Shown: piece by piece, positions 17,161 through 26,253 of the stretch
Layout: each line of letters opens with the position of its first letter
How positions within the stretch are numbered: position 1 is the stretch's first letter
Assembly: GCA_017445875.1 (NCBI GenBank)
Contig: JAFSRZ010000013.1
Span: forward strand, 1 to 63,392
Source: Oscillospiraceae bacterium
GTDB taxonomy: Bacteria; Bacillota; Clostridia; Oscillospirales; Oscillospiraceae
Direction of reading: 5' to 3'
DNA length: 63,392 nt
Position numbers and translations under genes: made by a program
The notes under the pieces: model-generated
Database searches by the model: none
Seen by the model: only the letters and a program-made list of their open reading frames with translations
Told to the model about the DNA's origin: nothing

Positions 17161-18090
17161 TCATTCCAGATTAATCCGCGGGTCGACGACTTTATATAAA
17201 ATGTCGCTCACCAGATTCATGACCACTATCAGACAGGCCAGTACAATGGTTGTCCCCATGACCATGGGGTAGTCTCTGTTTGTGATACTCTGCACGAACG
17301 CCCGCCCGATTCCCGGCACGGAAAAAATACGTTCCACGACAAGAGAACCCGTCACGATATAAGCCAGCATGGGGCCAAAGTACGTAATGACCGGAATCAG
17401 CGCGTTTTTGAGCGCGTGTCCGAAGATGATTTTCATGCCGGATACGCCCTTTGCCCGTGCCGTGCGGATATAGTCCTGTCCGAGAACGTCCAGCATAGAG
17501 GAACGCGTCAGGCGTGTAATGTAGGCCATCGGGTACAGCGCAAGCGTGATAATGGGCAGAATCAGTCCCGCGCCGGTGGTGCCGTTTGCGGGTAAGACTT
17601 TCAGGCGCACCGCGAACAGTACCAGCAACAGAGACCCCATGATGAATGACGGCATGGACACGAACGCGGTTGTAATGACCATCACGGCGCGGTCAAGAAT
17701 ACTGTTGCGCCGCAACGCCGCCACGGCTCCGAGTACCACGCCCACCGCTAACGCGCTGAACGCCGCCACGACACCCAGTTTGACGGACGTTTTCATACCG
17801 TCGGCGATAATTTCCGTGACGGTGCGGCCTCTCTGTTTGAGGGAGGGGCCGAAATCAAAGCGGGTCAGGATGTCTTTCAGATACGTGAAATACTGTTCCG
17901 AAAGCGGCCTGTCCAGACCGTATTTGGCCTCCAATGCGGCCTGCGCCGCCGGAGAAATCGCCTTTTCGCCCATGAACGGCCCGCCCGGAACCGCCCGCAT
18001 GACGAAAAACGTAATGGTAATGACGACCCACACAGTGAGTACAGCCAGTCCAATGCGTTTGACGATGTAGAGCAGGGTCTTCGAGTTCAT
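17161..18090 (-). CDS. Peptide ABC transporter permease (OppB/DppB type)
   Basis: A 309-aa permease with six predicted helices. It begins with the family pattern YIVKRIGLAVLTVWVVITITFFVMRAVPG (given here in part only) and carries the EAA loop TARAKGVSGMKIIFGHALKNAL. ATG 18090 is preferred over the longer frame starting at 18201, because GAAGAAGG lies upstream and the alternative N-terminus is not family-like. It is the first gene of the operon, with a promoter at 18173-18201. Confidence 0.95.
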   Translation of the reverse strand: MNSKTLLYIVKRIGLAVLTVWVVITITFFVMRAVPGGPFMGEKAISPAAQAALEAKYGLDRPLSEQYFTYLKDILTRFDFGPSLKQRGRTVTEIIADGMKTSVKLGVVAAFSALAVGVVLGAVAALRRNSILDRAVMVITTAFVSMPSFIMGSLLLVLFAVRLKVLPANGTTGAGLILPIITLALYPMAYITRLTRSSMLDVLGQDYIRTARAKGVSGMKIIFGHALKNALIPVITYFGPMLAYIVTGSLVVERIFSVPGIGRAFVQSITNRDYPMVMGTTIVLACLIVVMNLVSDILYKVVDPRINLE

Positions 18091-18172
18091 ATTCAGTATA
18101 CGCCTTCTTCCCCTTTGATTGACAGCACGCCGCGAGGGCATGACGGGCGCGGCGGTTTGTCGTGCGGGAGAT

Positions 18173-18201
18173 ATTATAAGCCATTCGCGGCGCGTTTGCA
18201 A
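18173..18201 (-). promoter_or_regulatory. Sigma-A type promoter of the peptide transporter operon
   Basis: On the minus strand, TTGCAA (18201-18196) is separated by 17 nt from a consensus TATAAT (18178-18173). It lies about 80 nt before the first permease start. Confidence 0.75.
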
Positions 18202-18362
18202 GTGTCACAAGCGCCGGACGGGCATGGACAATGCCTCATCCGGCGCGTTGCGACACGTTTTCAGGCGTCGAAAACGCGGGAAATATGGCGGTTTTTCACA
18301 AAAACAGAAGGCGGTTTTGTGCGGATATACAAAATTTATGTTTGAGCGGTTGAAGTGTTCTT

Positions 18363-18401
18363 GTCGCCTCCCTTTGGTGGGAGATGTTGCCATGAGGCGA
18401 C
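18363..18401. repeat. Intergenic palindromic element
   Basis: GTCGCCTC (18363-18370) pairs perfectly with GAGGCGAC (18394-18401), with a smaller CTCCC/GGGAG hairpin nested inside. It sits between two divergent promoters. The right arm and its flank (GAGGCGACAGA then GGGGCAA) recur at 53966-53985, so this looks like a small dispersed element. It might also terminate transcription leaking from either side. Confidence 0.6.
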
Positions 18402-18419
18402 AGAGGGGCAAAACCGGAA

Positions 18420-18436
18420 GGTCAAAAAAAGTCAAA
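18420..18436 (+). promoter_or_regulatory. CtsR operator, upstream box
   Basis: The heptad repeat GGTCAAA-N4-GTCAAA matches the CtsR consensus exactly. It lies 19 nt upstream of the -35 element of the ctsR operon. Confidence 0.9.
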
Positions 18437-18455
18437 AATATTTTTCAAAAACCCC

Positions 18456-18483
18456 TTGACAAATCCGCAGACCGTGCTATAAT
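18456..18483 (+). promoter_or_regulatory. Sigma-A promoter of ctsR-mcsA-clpC
   Basis: Consensus TTGACA (18456-18461), a 16-nt spacer and consensus TATAAT (18478-18483), about 63 nt before the ctsR start codon. CtsR boxes lie on both sides, so heat-relieved repression is expected. Confidence 0.92.
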
Positions 18484-18498
18484 AGCCCACAGAAAGAA

Positions 18499-18515
18499 GG
18501 TTAAAGAAAGTCAAA
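18499..18515 (+). promoter_or_regulatory. CtsR operator, downstream box
   Basis: GGTTAAA-N4-GTCAAA has one mismatch to the CtsR consensus and lies just downstream of the -10 element, at the expected transcript start. A third GTCAA half-site follows directly. Confidence 0.88.
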
Positions 18516-18546
18516 GTCAAGAACAAATCGGAAAGGCGGTGATTCC

Positions 18547-18999
18547 GTGGGAATCACAGATTTAATTGCCGCGTTCCTGCAAGGTTCCCTCGATGAGGCC
18601 GAAAACGGCGTGTTGGAAATCCAGCGCAGTGATTTGGCGCAACGCTTCAAGTGTGTCCCCAGCCAGATAAACTATGTGGTTTCCACCCGCTTTTCCCCGG
18701 AACGCGGCTATATCGTCGAAAGTCGGCGCGGCGGCAACGGCTACATTCGTATTACCCGCGTACACGTCGACCACGAAACCCTGTTAATGCACGTCATCAA
18801 CAGTATCGGCGCGGAACTCGACTTCCCCTCGGCGCGGGCGATTCTCGGAAACCTGCTCCACGCCGACGCGCTGGACGAACGTACCGCCAGAATGTTACTG
18901 GCCGCCGTTGGCGACAAGTCCCTTATCAGCGTACCCAAGGAAATTCGGAACCGCGTCCGGGCGGATATCCTGAAAAATACCCTCATTTTACAGGTGTAG
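18547..18999 (+). CDS. ctsR: Transcriptional repressor CtsR
   Basis: A 150-aa class III heat-shock repressor. The N-terminal winged HTH (residues ~1-70) shows DLAQRFKCVPSQINYVVSTRF and the tetraglycine-like wing RRGGNGYIRI that senses temperature in the Bacillus protein. The C-terminal domain (~75-150) mediates dimer and McsA/ClpC contacts. The GTG start at 18547 follows AAAGGCGGTG. It autoregulates through the two operators at 18420 and 18499. Confidence 0.96.
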   Translation: MGITDLIAAFLQGSLDEAENGVLEIQRSDLAQRFKCVPSQINYVVSTRFSPERGYIVESRRGGNGYIRITRVHVDHETLLMHVINSIGAELDFPSARAILGNLLHADALDERTARMLLAAVGDKSLISVPKEIRNRVRADILKNTLILQV

Positions 19000-19107
19000 T
19001 CCCCGCGAAAACGCGGAAACTCTCTAACAACGTGGAATCCGTCCCCGTGGCGGCTTCCGTACCGCGAATTGCGCGGCTTGCGAAAATATTTAAGGAGGTT
19101 CTTAGTT

Positions 19108-19617
19108 ATGAAATGCGAACATTGCGGGAAAAATGATGTTACCTTCGTATACCGCAGTAACATGAACGGCAAGGTCGACGAAAAACATCTGTGCGCAGAC
19201 TGCGCGGAGAAACTCGGCTACACGAAACGTGTCGCGGCGCATAACCGCGCCATGATGCGGAATTTCTTCTCGGACGACTTTTTCGGCAACAGTTTCTTCG
19301 GCAACGGCTTCTTTGATACGCCGGTGTCCACGCTCATGGGCAGAATGCTGGAAAGTCCCTTCGACGACTTCTTCTCCGACATGCCCGCCCTGATGGCGGC
19401 TCCCGCCGCACAGCGGACGGAATCCGAAAAGCCGGAAACCAGTCCCGCGCAGGACGCCGAACAGAATCATTACGACCAGTGGCGGCGGCTCAACGCCCTC
19501 AAACTCGAAATGAACCGCGCCGTACAGGAGGAAAATTTCGAGCGCGCCGCCGAAATCCGCGACGAACTCCGCCGCATGGAACAGCAGTCGAACACCAACA
19601 CGGACGAACAGAAGTAA
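19108..19617 (+). CDS. mcsA: McsA-like zinc-finger / UVR-domain adaptor
   Basis: A 169-aa protein with two CxxC pairs at the N-terminus (CEHC, CADC; residues 3-33) that bind zinc. A low-complexity Phe/Gly/Asp-rich middle follows, then a UVR motif near the C-terminus ([23 protein letters not shown]) that usually contacts ClpC. ATG 19108 follows AAGGAGG. In Bacilli, McsA activates the arginine kinase McsB, but no mcsB lies between this gene and clpC, so here it may act as a ClpC adaptor alone or with an McsB encoded elsewhere. Confidence 0.92.
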   Translation: MKCEHCGKNDVTFVYRSNMNGKVDEKHLCADCAEKLGYTKRVAAHNRAMMRNFFSDDFFGNSFFGNGFFDTPVSTLMGRMLESPFDDFFSDMPALMAAPAAQRTESEKPETSPAQDAEQNHYDQWRRLNALKLEMNRAVQEENFERAAEIRDELRRMEQQSNTNTDEQK

Positions 19618-19627
19618 TCCGGCACCG

Positions 19628-19656
19628 CGCCCCGGTTCCGTCCGGGAACCGGGGCG
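19628..19656 (+). other. Strong intercistronic hairpin between mcsA and clpC
   Basis: A perfect 12-bp GC-rich stem (19628-19639 with 19645-19656) has a 5-nt loop and no T-run. It lies in the 68-bp gap where mcsB is usually found. It may act as a weak attenuator or as an RNA-stability element. Confidence 0.7.
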
Positions 19657-19685
19657 GACTTCTCAAAGGAAAGGAAGGTTGCACT

Positions 19686-22139
19686 ATGAACGAAATTCAA
19701 TTCACGGCTGACGCCGAAAGAGCTATGGAGTTATCACAGGAGGCGGCGTCCGAACTCGGACACGGTTATGTCGGCACCGAACATCTGTTGTTAGGCCTGA
19801 TTCGGACAAGTCAGGGACTTGCGCACGAGGTCTTGACCGAAACCGGACTGACCGGTGACATGATTGAGGATATCGTAAAGAAAATCGTTGGGACGGGGCT
19901 TTCGGGGGCGAATCCCTTGCAGGGATGGTCTCCACGCGCACAACACGCCATTCAGATAGCCAACGAGGACGCCCGGCGCGGCGGTACTGTCCAAATCGGC
20001 ACGGAACATCTGTTATCGGGACTTCTCCGCGAGGGAAACAATATGGCTGTCCGCGTTCTGCGTATGGCGGGCGTCGACACCAGAAAGTTGCTCGAAACTT
20101 TGCGGAAGAAAGTCAGCGACGCCCCGAAGGCACAGGCCGGACGTTTCCGCGCCGGAAGCGGTCGGGAGGACGGCGGCGCGTCCGGAAAGACGCTTCAGGA
20201 GTTCACGCGTGACCTGACATCCGACGCACGGAACCACCGTCTTGACCCCGTTATCGGGCGGGAAAACGAAATTCAGCGTGTCATACAGATTCTGTCGCGG
20301 CGGACGAAAAACAATCCGTGTCTGATTGGGGAACCCGGCGTCGGCAAGACCGCAATCGCGGAAGGCCTCGCGGCGAAAATCGCGCTGGGCGACGTTCCCG
20401 AAGAACTGCTTGACAAGCGTATTTTGTCGCTTGACCTCTCCGGCATGGTCGCCGGTACAAAATACCGCGGCGAATTTGAGGAACGTATCAAGAAAACACT
20501 CGAAGAAGTCAAGAAGTCCGGCGACGTGATACTCTTCATCGACGAACTGCACACGATTGTCGGGGCAGGTTCGGCGGAAGGTGCCGTCGACGCCGCCAAC
20601 ATCATCAAGCCCGCGCTCGGACGCGGGGAAATCCGTGTCATCGGCGCGACAACCTTGAATGAATACCGCCGCTATATCGAAAAGGACGCCGCCTTGGAGC
20701 GCCGTTTCCAGCCCGTACAAGTCGGCGAACCGTCGCAGGAGGACAGTCTGATTATCTTGAAGGGTCTCCGGGAGCGCTACGAACAGCACCACAAACTCCA
20801 TATCACGGACGAGGCCTTGGAAGCCGCTGTCACGCTGTCGGCGCGCTATATCAACGACCGTTTTCTTCCCGACAAGGCCATTGACCTGATGGACGAGGCC
20901 GCGTCCCGTGTCCGCATGGAGGAGGAGGAACCGTCCGAGGAGCTGAAAAGTCTGGAAGAAAAGATTTCGGCGCTTTCCCGCGACAAGGACGCCGCCATTT
21001 CCCGGCAGGACTACGAGACCGCCGCGCAGTTGCGCGACATCGAGAAGAATTACCGCGAACAGGTCGAACTCGAACGCGACCGGCGTCGCAAGAACGCCAG
21101 AACACATCGTGACGTAAACGCGGAGGATATCGCGCAAGTGGTCTCCGGCTGGACGGGTATCCCCGTCACGCGTCTGACAGAGGACGAGGGGGAACGCCTG
21201 CTTCACATGGAGGAAACACTTCACAAGCGCGTTGTCGGACAGGATGAGGCCGTGAAAGCGGTAGCACGCGCAATCCGGCGCGGACGTGTCGGACTGAAAG
21301 ACCCCCGCCGCCCGACAGGTTCTTTCCTGTTCCTTGGCCCGACGGGCGTCGGCAAAACCGAACTCTGTAAATCGCTCGCGGAAGTCATGTTCGGCGACGA
21401 AAACGCCATGATTCGGATTGACATGTCCGAGTATATGGAGCGTCACACCGTCTCGCGCCTGATTGGTTCCCCGCCGGGTTACGTCGGACACGAGGAGGGC
21501 GGACAGCTTACCGAAAAAGTACGCCGTAAGCCTTATTCCGTGGTACTGTTCGACGAAATCGAGAAAGCCCATGAGGACGTGTGGAATATCCTGTTGCAGA
21601 TTCTGGACGACGGGCGCGTGACCGATTCGCAGGGGCGGACAGTCGACTTTAAGAATACTATCATCGTCATGACCAGCAACATCGGGGCGCGGAGCCTGAC
21701 CGCCGCCGGAACAAAGTTAGGTTTCAGTCACGAGGGCAACGCGCAACAGGACGCCGAAAGCGCGTTCCAGAAGGCCAAGGAAACCGTCATGAGTGAATTG
21801 CGCCAGACGTTCCGCCCGGAGTTCCTCAACCGCATTGACGACATTATTGTATTCCGGGCGCTGACACAGGCCGATATTCAGGAAGTGGCGCGGCGTATGC
21901 TCAACATCGTTTCGGAGCGTATGGGCGCAATGGGGATTCATCTGGAAGCCACCGACGAGGCCATAGAGGAACTCGCAAAAGAGGGGTTCGATACCAAGTA
22001 CGGAGCGCGACCGTTGCGCCGCGCCATTCAGAACAAGGTCGAGGACGCGGTAGCGGAACGTATGCTTGACGGCACCTTGCACGAGGGCGACACCGCGAAA
22101 CTGGTCTTGAACGAAAATCAGCTTCTTGTCACGAAGTGA
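19686..22139 (+). CDS. clpC: ATP-dependent Clp protease ATP-binding subunit ClpC
   Basis: An 817-aa AAA+ unfoldase that works with ClpP. Two ClpN repeats (residues ~1-145) are followed by AAA-1 with Walker A GEPGVGKT (near residue 216), a UVR-containing middle domain ([19 protein letters not shown], ~430-460), AAA-2 with Walker A GPTGVGKT (near 552), and the ClpB D2-small domain. ATG 19686 has AAGGAAGG upstream; the frame extending back to 19479 overlaps mcsA and is not coding. It is under CtsR control. Confidence 0.97.
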   Translation: MNEIQFTADAERAMELSQEAASELGHGYVGTEHLLLGLIRTSQGLAHEVLTETGLTGDMIEDIVKKIVGTGLSGANPLQGWSPRAQHAIQIANEDARRGGTVQIGTEHLLSGLLREGNNMAVRVLRMAGVDTRKLLETLRKKVSDAPKAQAGRFRAGSGREDGGASGKTLQEFTRDLTSDARNHRLDPVIGRENEIQRVIQILSRRTKNNPCLIGEPGVGKTAIAEGLAAKIALGDVPEELLDKRILSLDLSGMVAGTKYRGEFEERIKKTLEEVKKSGDVILFIDELHTIVGAGSAEGAVDAANIIKPALGRGEIRVIGATTLNEYRRYIEKDAALERRFQPVQVGEPSQEDSLIILKGLRERYEQHHKLHITDEALEAAVTLSARYINDRFLPDKAIDLMDEAASRVRMEEEEPSEELKSLEEKISALSRDKDAAISRQDYETAAQLRDIEKNYREQVELERDRRRKNARTHRDVNAEDIAQVVSGWTGIPVTRLTEDEGERLLHMEETLHKRVVGQDEAVKAVARAIRRGRVGLKDPRRPTGSFLFLGPTGVGKTELCKSLAEVMFGDENAMIRIDMSEYMERHTVSRLIGSPPGYVGHEEGGQLTEKVRRKPYSVVLFDEIEKAHEDVWNILLQILDDGRVTDSQGRTVDFKNTIIVMTSNIGARSLTAAGTKLGFSHEGNAQQDAESAFQKAKETVMSELRQTFRPEFLNRIDDIIVFRALTQADIQEVARRMLNIVSERMGAMGIHLEATDEAIEELAKEGFDTKYGARPLRRAIQNKVEDAVAERMLDGTLHEGDTAKLVLNENQLLVTK

Positions 22140-22148
22140 CGCAAACGG

Positions 22149-22180
22149 AAAACGCCCTGTCATGCAAGACGGGGCGTTTT
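22149..22180 (+). terminator. Rho-independent terminator after clpC
   Basis: A 13-bp stem (AAAACGCCCTGTC paired with the segment ending GGGGCGTTTT) has a 6-nt loop and ends in T4, 9 nt past the clpC stop. Confidence 0.9.
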
Positions 22181-22216
22181 CATCTACACATACCTATGGC
22201 TTTCGTGAAAAAACGG

Positions 22217-22245
22217 TGGACAGCGCGTGAAAAACATGGTACACT
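22217..22245 (+). promoter_or_regulatory. Promoter of the LRR gene
   Basis: TGGACA (22217-22222), a 17-nt spacer and TACACT (22240-22245), 35 nt before the chosen start codon. Confidence 0.65.
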
Positions 22246-22279
22246 GTCAGTGAAACGTCAAATGGAGGGAGTGGGAGTT

Positions 22280-23497
22280 TTGGCGGAGATTATCAAACAG
22301 GGAGACTGCGGGGACGGCGTGGCGTACGCGCTGGACAGTGACGGACTGCTGACGATTTCCGGCACTGGCGACATGCGCAATTACCAGTACAACCAGAAGC
22401 ACAAGCGCGTCAACGTGCCGTGGTGGAAGGAACGCAAGGACATTGTGCGGATTCGTATGGAACAGGGCGTGACTTCCGTTGGCTTGGAAGCGTTCGACGG
22501 GTGCGAAAATCTAATAGATGTAGTGTTTTCGGACAGCGTGACCTACATCGGGAGCGCGGCCTTCGATGGTTGCGAAAGCCTCGCAAGCGTGACAATTCCC
22601 GACAACGTAACCTATATCGGCACCGGGACTTTCGCCGACTGCAAGTCGCTGACAAGTATCACGATTCCCGACAGCGTGAACTCTATCGAGACAGGCGCTT
22701 TCAACGGTTGCGAAAGCCTGACAAGCATTCGGATTCCGGACGGCGTGACCTTCATCGGGGAATGGGCGTTCCACGACTGCGATGCTTTGACCAGTGTCGT
22801 TTTACCCGACAGTGTACTGGAAATCGGACAGCGTGCCTTTGACGGCTGTAAGGGCTTGACGGAAATCACGCTGTCCAGAAATCTGACGGCAATCAGTCCC
22901 CGGACGTTCCACGACTGCAAGCGGCTCAGAAATGTGACAATTTTCGATGGTGTAGCGTCTATCGGCTATCAGGCCTTCGATGGTTGCGAATATCTGACGG
23001 GCGTCACGATTCCCGACAGCGTGGTGTCTATGGGACAGCAGATTTTCAGCGGGTGCAAATATCTCGAACGCGTACGGCTTCCGGCGCGGCTGACTTCCAT
23101 TGGCTATGAAATGTTCGCGGGTTGCGAACGCCTGTCAGAAGTCACGATTCCCGACAGCGTGACCGCCATTGAGTACGGCGCGTTCAAGGGGTGCAAGTCA
23201 CTCGAAAGCGTGACGATTCCCGAGAGTGTGACTTATATCGGAACGGGCGCTTTTGCGGACTGTAAACGCCTAAACCATGTCACCCTGCCGGGGAAGCTGG
23301 TTTCCATCGGACAGCGGACATTTGCCGACTGTACGGCGCTGACAAGCGTCACGATTCCAGACAGCGTGACTTCTATCGGTATCTGGGCGTTCGAGGGTTG
23401 CGACAATTTGCGGAAAGTCAGCGTACCATCGGGCGCGGAGGTGTGGGCAAACGCGTTCCCGGACAGTGTTACCGTGACGCCGCGGGTAAGCGGTTAA
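22280..23497 (+). CDS. BspA-type leucine-rich repeat (LRR_5) protein without signal peptide
   Basis: A 405-aa protein made almost wholly of 23-aa repeats of the pattern VTIPDSVTYIGTGAFADCKSL, roughly 15 units from residue ~55 to the C-terminus. The first 40 residues (AEIIKQGDCGDGVAYALDSDGLLTISGTG, shown in part) are the usual cap of this family. TTG 22280 follows GGAGGGA by 9 nt; upstream starts are less well placed. No signal peptide, membrane segment or anchor is visible, although most BspA-type proteins are exported. Function is unknown; protein binding is inferred. Confidence 0.85.
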   Translation: MAEIIKQGDCGDGVAYALDSDGLLTISGTGDMRNYQYNQKHKRVNVPWWKERKDIVRIRMEQGVTSVGLEAFDGCENLIDVVFSDSVTYIGSAAFDGCESLASVTIPDNVTYIGTGTFADCKSLTSITIPDSVNSIETGAFNGCESLTSIRIPDGVTFIGEWAFHDCDALTSVVLPDSVLEIGQRAFDGCKGLTEITLSRNLTAISPRTFHDCKRLRNVTIFDGVASIGYQAFDGCEYLTGVTIPDSVVSMGQQIFSGCKYLERVRLPARLTSIGYEMFAGCERLSEVTIPDSVTAIEYGAFKGCKSLESVTIPESVTYIGTGAFADCKRLNHVTLPGKLVSIGQRTFADCTALTSVTIPDSVTSIGIWAFEGCDNLRKVSVPSGAEVWANAFPDSVTVTPRVSG

Positions 23498-23543
23498 GGC
23501 AACAGAGGGAGATTTTCGATTGTCCCGGAAAGGCGGAGTTATG

Positions 23544-24782
23544 ATGAAAAAGAAGCGTTTACAACTGGCATGTGCCGCGCTGGCACTGTGCGCGGCGGTA
23601 CTGTCCGGGTGTGCGTCCGGCGGCGCGGACACCTCCAAAAAGCCCAAAGTATCCGGCAATGCCGTCACCGTCAACAGCATGGAACAACTGCTGGAGGCCT
23701 TCAAGCCCGGCGCGGAAATTGTACTTGCCAAGGGTAACTACAATCTGACCAACTACATTAACGATTTCTGGCTTGCCGACGAGGCGGAATCGTTCAACGT
23801 CGAGCATCAGTACGTGGAAATCGTCGACTGCTACGACGGCGTGGAACTGGTCGTCAAGTACGCGGACAATGTGACACTTCGCGGCGAGGGCGAGACAGCG
23901 GAAACCGAAATCGTGATTGACCCGCGCTACGGCACCGTGCTGACGTTCGAGAAGTGCGACAACCTGAAAGTGTCCAACCTGACAATGGGTCACACGGAAA
24001 TGGGCGAGTGCATGGGCAGTGTACTGGAACTGTCGGCTTGTGACGGCGCGGAACTGCGCAATCTGGACTTGTACGGTTGCGGCGTCATCGCGCTGGAATG
24101 CTCCAACAATACGCAAAATGTGACCGTCTATGACAGCGCGCTCCGTGACTGTTCGTGGGGGCCGCTGGATGTGTACAGCGCCACGGGCAAAGTCGAACTT
24201 CACAATTGTTCCCTGACGGGTTCCGACAGCGGCGGCTTCTACAACTCCGAAAACAGACTGGAACTCGCTTTCTATAACTGCACGTTCGGACAGGCGGAGA
24301 CCAATTACTGGATGTTTACGGAGGGCGTGACGTTCGAGGACTGCGCGTGGAGTGAAATTGACCAGTACCCCGACTATGAGGAGGACATGTATCAAATTGA
24401 AGGCGGCCCCCGTGAAATCGTATTCGACGCCGACGCCCTCTCGGTCACGTCGTTTGACAGTATTTCCGTCGCCGAAGTCTGGTGCGGGTACGCCACCGGG
24501 AACCCCGAAGCGGGTACGCCGTCGGGTATCAGCGCGGGGGAAGTGTCCATGTCCCTGCGCTCGGACGCCACGGGCATTCTGTACGGCTACTATGACGATT
24601 ACGCGGTACCGTTTCTGTGGGAGAAGAACAAGGAGAACCCCGCGAAAGTGGATATCACCACGCTTCACCACGGCGCGTTACAGGCTACCGTATACCAAGC
24701 CCAAAGTGACGCGGTGTCGCCGGGTACATGGCTGTCCCTGACGACCCCGGAAGGCGCGTTGTGGATGTACTTGAACGTATAA
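23544..24782 (+). CDS. Lipoprotein with right-handed parallel beta-helix domain
   Basis: A 412-aa protein. The lipoprotein signal ends LSGC (C23). The body resembles a right-handed beta-helix of the pectate-lyase-like fold (residues ~45-290): runs such as VTLRGEGETAETEIVID, LKVSNLTMGH, LRNLDLYGCG and VTVYDSALRDCSWGPLDVYSA, with regular Asn and Cys positions. No clear catalytic pectate-lyase motif is seen. The C-terminal 110 residues are unassigned. Start ATG 23544 follows GGCGGAG by 5 nt. It lies 46 bp after the LRR gene and probably shares its transcript. A glycan-binding or cell-surface role is a guess. Confidence 0.82.
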   Translation: MKKKRLQLACAALALCAAVLSGCASGGADTSKKPKVSGNAVTVNSMEQLLEAFKPGAEIVLAKGNYNLTNYINDFWLADEAESFNVEHQYVEIVDCYDGVELVVKYADNVTLRGEGETAETEIVIDPRYGTVLTFEKCDNLKVSNLTMGHTEMGECMGSVLELSACDGAELRNLDLYGCGVIALECSNNTQNVTVYDSALRDCSWGPLDVYSATGKVELHNCSLTGSDSGGFYNSENRLELAFYNCTFGQAETNYWMFTEGVTFEDCAWSEIDQYPDYEEDMYQIEGGPREIVFDADALSVTSFDSISVAEVWCGYATGNPEAGTPSGISAGEVSMSLRSDATGILYGYYDDYAVPFLWEKNKENPAKVDITTLHHGALQATVYQAQSDAVSPGTWLSLTTPEGALWMYLNV

Positions 24783-24784
24783 CG

Positions 24785-24814
24785 AAAAGCGCGGCTGACG
24801 AGGCCGCGCTTTTT
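24785..24814 (+). terminator. Rho-independent terminator after the beta-helix gene
   Basis: A perfect 11-bp stem (24785-24795 with 24803-24813) has a 7-nt loop and is followed by T5. Confidence 0.92.
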
Positions 24815-24865
24815 GCATAACCCCGGACGAGCCGCATAAAGTGGAACAGAATGGAGGGATGTTTC

Positions 24866-25759
24866 ATGGAACAGCGGGAGGCGGCGGCGCGTTACCGGGA
24901 GGCGGCGTCGATACTGCCAAGCCGTTTACGTGCGGCGGCGCTGGAAGTGCCGGAGGCGCGACAGGCCATAGCGGAAGAAATCCGCTTGCGCGTCGGACAG
25001 GTCATGACAATACTGTTACCGGACGGGGAAATGTCAACCGACGCGTGGATTGAGCCGGAGGATTTGGAGACGCTGTGCGATATCGCCACGGAGTTTTCAC
25101 GTTACGCGGCGGCGGAGACACTGCGGGAGGGCTTTTTGTCGGTGAAGGGCGGATTCCGCGTGGGACTGTGCGGGACGGCGGTCATGAAAAACGGCGTCAA
25201 CACAAATTTGAAGCAGTTTTCGTCGGCGGTGGTGCGAATCGGGCGGGAGCGGCGCGGCATTGCCAAAGACGTGACGCCGCGACTGTTGCGTGACAATCAG
25301 TTTGTGAATACGCTGTTGCTGTCGCCGCCGGGCGGCGGGAAAACAACCCTGTTACGCGACATTGTGCGGGAGTTGTCGACGGACGGGCGGCGCGTGGCAC
25401 TGATTGACGAGCGCGGGGAAGTCGCCGTAACCGTGCGCGGACAGGCACAAATGGACGTGGGGACGCATACCGACGTACTGGACGCGTGTCCGAAAGCGGT
25501 GGGCATTCCGATAGTATTAAGGGCGATGAACCCGGAGATAATCGCGGTGGACGAAATCACGGTGCCGGAGGATATCCGGGCAATTTCCATGGCGGCGGGT
25601 TGCGGCGTCGGACTGCTGGCGACGGTACACGCGTCGGAGACTGCGGAACTGTCCGAAAAGCCGCTGTATCGGGATTTGCTGGAACGGGGCATTTTCCGCC
25701 TTGCGGTACGGATTGCCCGCGACGGACAGGCGCGGCGCTACGAGGTCGAGGAACTATGA
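24866..25759 (+). CDS. spoIIIAA: Stage III sporulation protein AA
   Basis: A 297-aa AAA-type ATPase related to secretion ATPases. It powers the SpoIIIA-SpoIIQ feeding channel between mother cell and forespore. Walker A LSPPGGGKTTLLRD lies near residue 155, Walker B is IIAVDEITV, and RLRVGQVM and GLCGTAV appear in the N-terminal part. ATG 24866 has GGAGGGA 6 nt upstream. Its stop overlaps the spoIIIAB start (ATGA). Expression in the mother cell under sigma-E is expected; I did not identify a clear sigma-E promoter. Confidence 0.96.
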   Translation: MEQREAAARYREAASILPSRLRAAALEVPEARQAIAEEIRLRVGQVMTILLPDGEMSTDAWIEPEDLETLCDIATEFSRYAAAETLREGFLSVKGGFRVGLCGTAVMKNGVNTNLKQFSSAVVRIGRERRGIAKDVTPRLLRDNQFVNTLLLSPPGGGKTTLLRDIVRELSTDGRRVALIDERGEVAVTVRGQAQMDVGTHTDVLDACPKAVGIPIVLRAMNPEIIAVDEITVPEDIRAISMAAGCGVGLLATVHASETAELSEKPLYRDLLERGIFRLAVRIARDGQARRYEVEEL

Positions 25760-26250
25760 AAGCCTGCGGCGTGGTCTGTATTCTGCTGGGGGCGGTGTAC
25801 GGTACGTATATCAGCGTACGCGAACGGCGGCGGAGACGGGAACTGTTGTCGGACTTATGCGGGGCGCTGTCGCGCTTGGGCGACGAAATCCGGCTGTCCC
25901 GGATACCGTTCCCGGAACTGCTGGAACATCTGTCGGAGACCTGCGGCGCGGACGCCGCAAGGTTTTTCCGGACAGTATCGGGCGGCGTACGTCAGGGGCG
26001 TACGCCGTCCGCGATTTGGATTCAGGAGGCGGACGCGCTGTCGCTGTCGGCGGTTGACCGCGCCACACTCCGCGAGTTTGCGTCTGTCCTGCGCGGCGAC
26101 GAAGAACAGATACGGCGTACTGTGTCCGTACTCTCGGCGCGTCTGGAGCGGAGTTTACAGGAAATGGACGCCTCCGCCGCCGGAGATATCCGGCGTTCCG
26201 CCGCGCTGATTTTCTCCGCCGCCGCGCTGATTGTGATTTTGCTGTACTGA
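25756..26250 (+). CDS. spoIIIAB: Stage III sporulation protein AB
   Basis: A 164-aa protein with an N-terminal membrane segment (residues ~4-19), a helical middle (LLSDLCGALSRLGDEIRLSRIPFPELL) and a C-terminal hydrophobic tail. This matches SpoIIIAB, a membrane platform component of the feeding channel with a GspF-like fold. ATG 25756 overlaps the spoIIIAA stop. In Bacillus the operon goes on with AC-AH; here the next gene, 3 bp away, is on the other strand and is phage-derived. Confidence 0.93.
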   Translation: MKACGVVCILLGAVYGTYISVRERRRRRELLSDLCGALSRLGDEIRLSRIPFPELLEHLSETCGADAARFFRTVSGGVRQGRTPSAIWIQEADALSLSAVDRATLREFASVLRGDEEQIRRTVSVLSARLERSLQEMDASAAGDIRRSAALIFSAAALIVILLY

Positions 26251-26253
26251 CTG

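Noticed and set aside
20013-21572. Minus-strand frame of 519 codons inside clpC
   Set aside because: It is antisense to a highly conserved gene, has no ribosome site and resembles no family.
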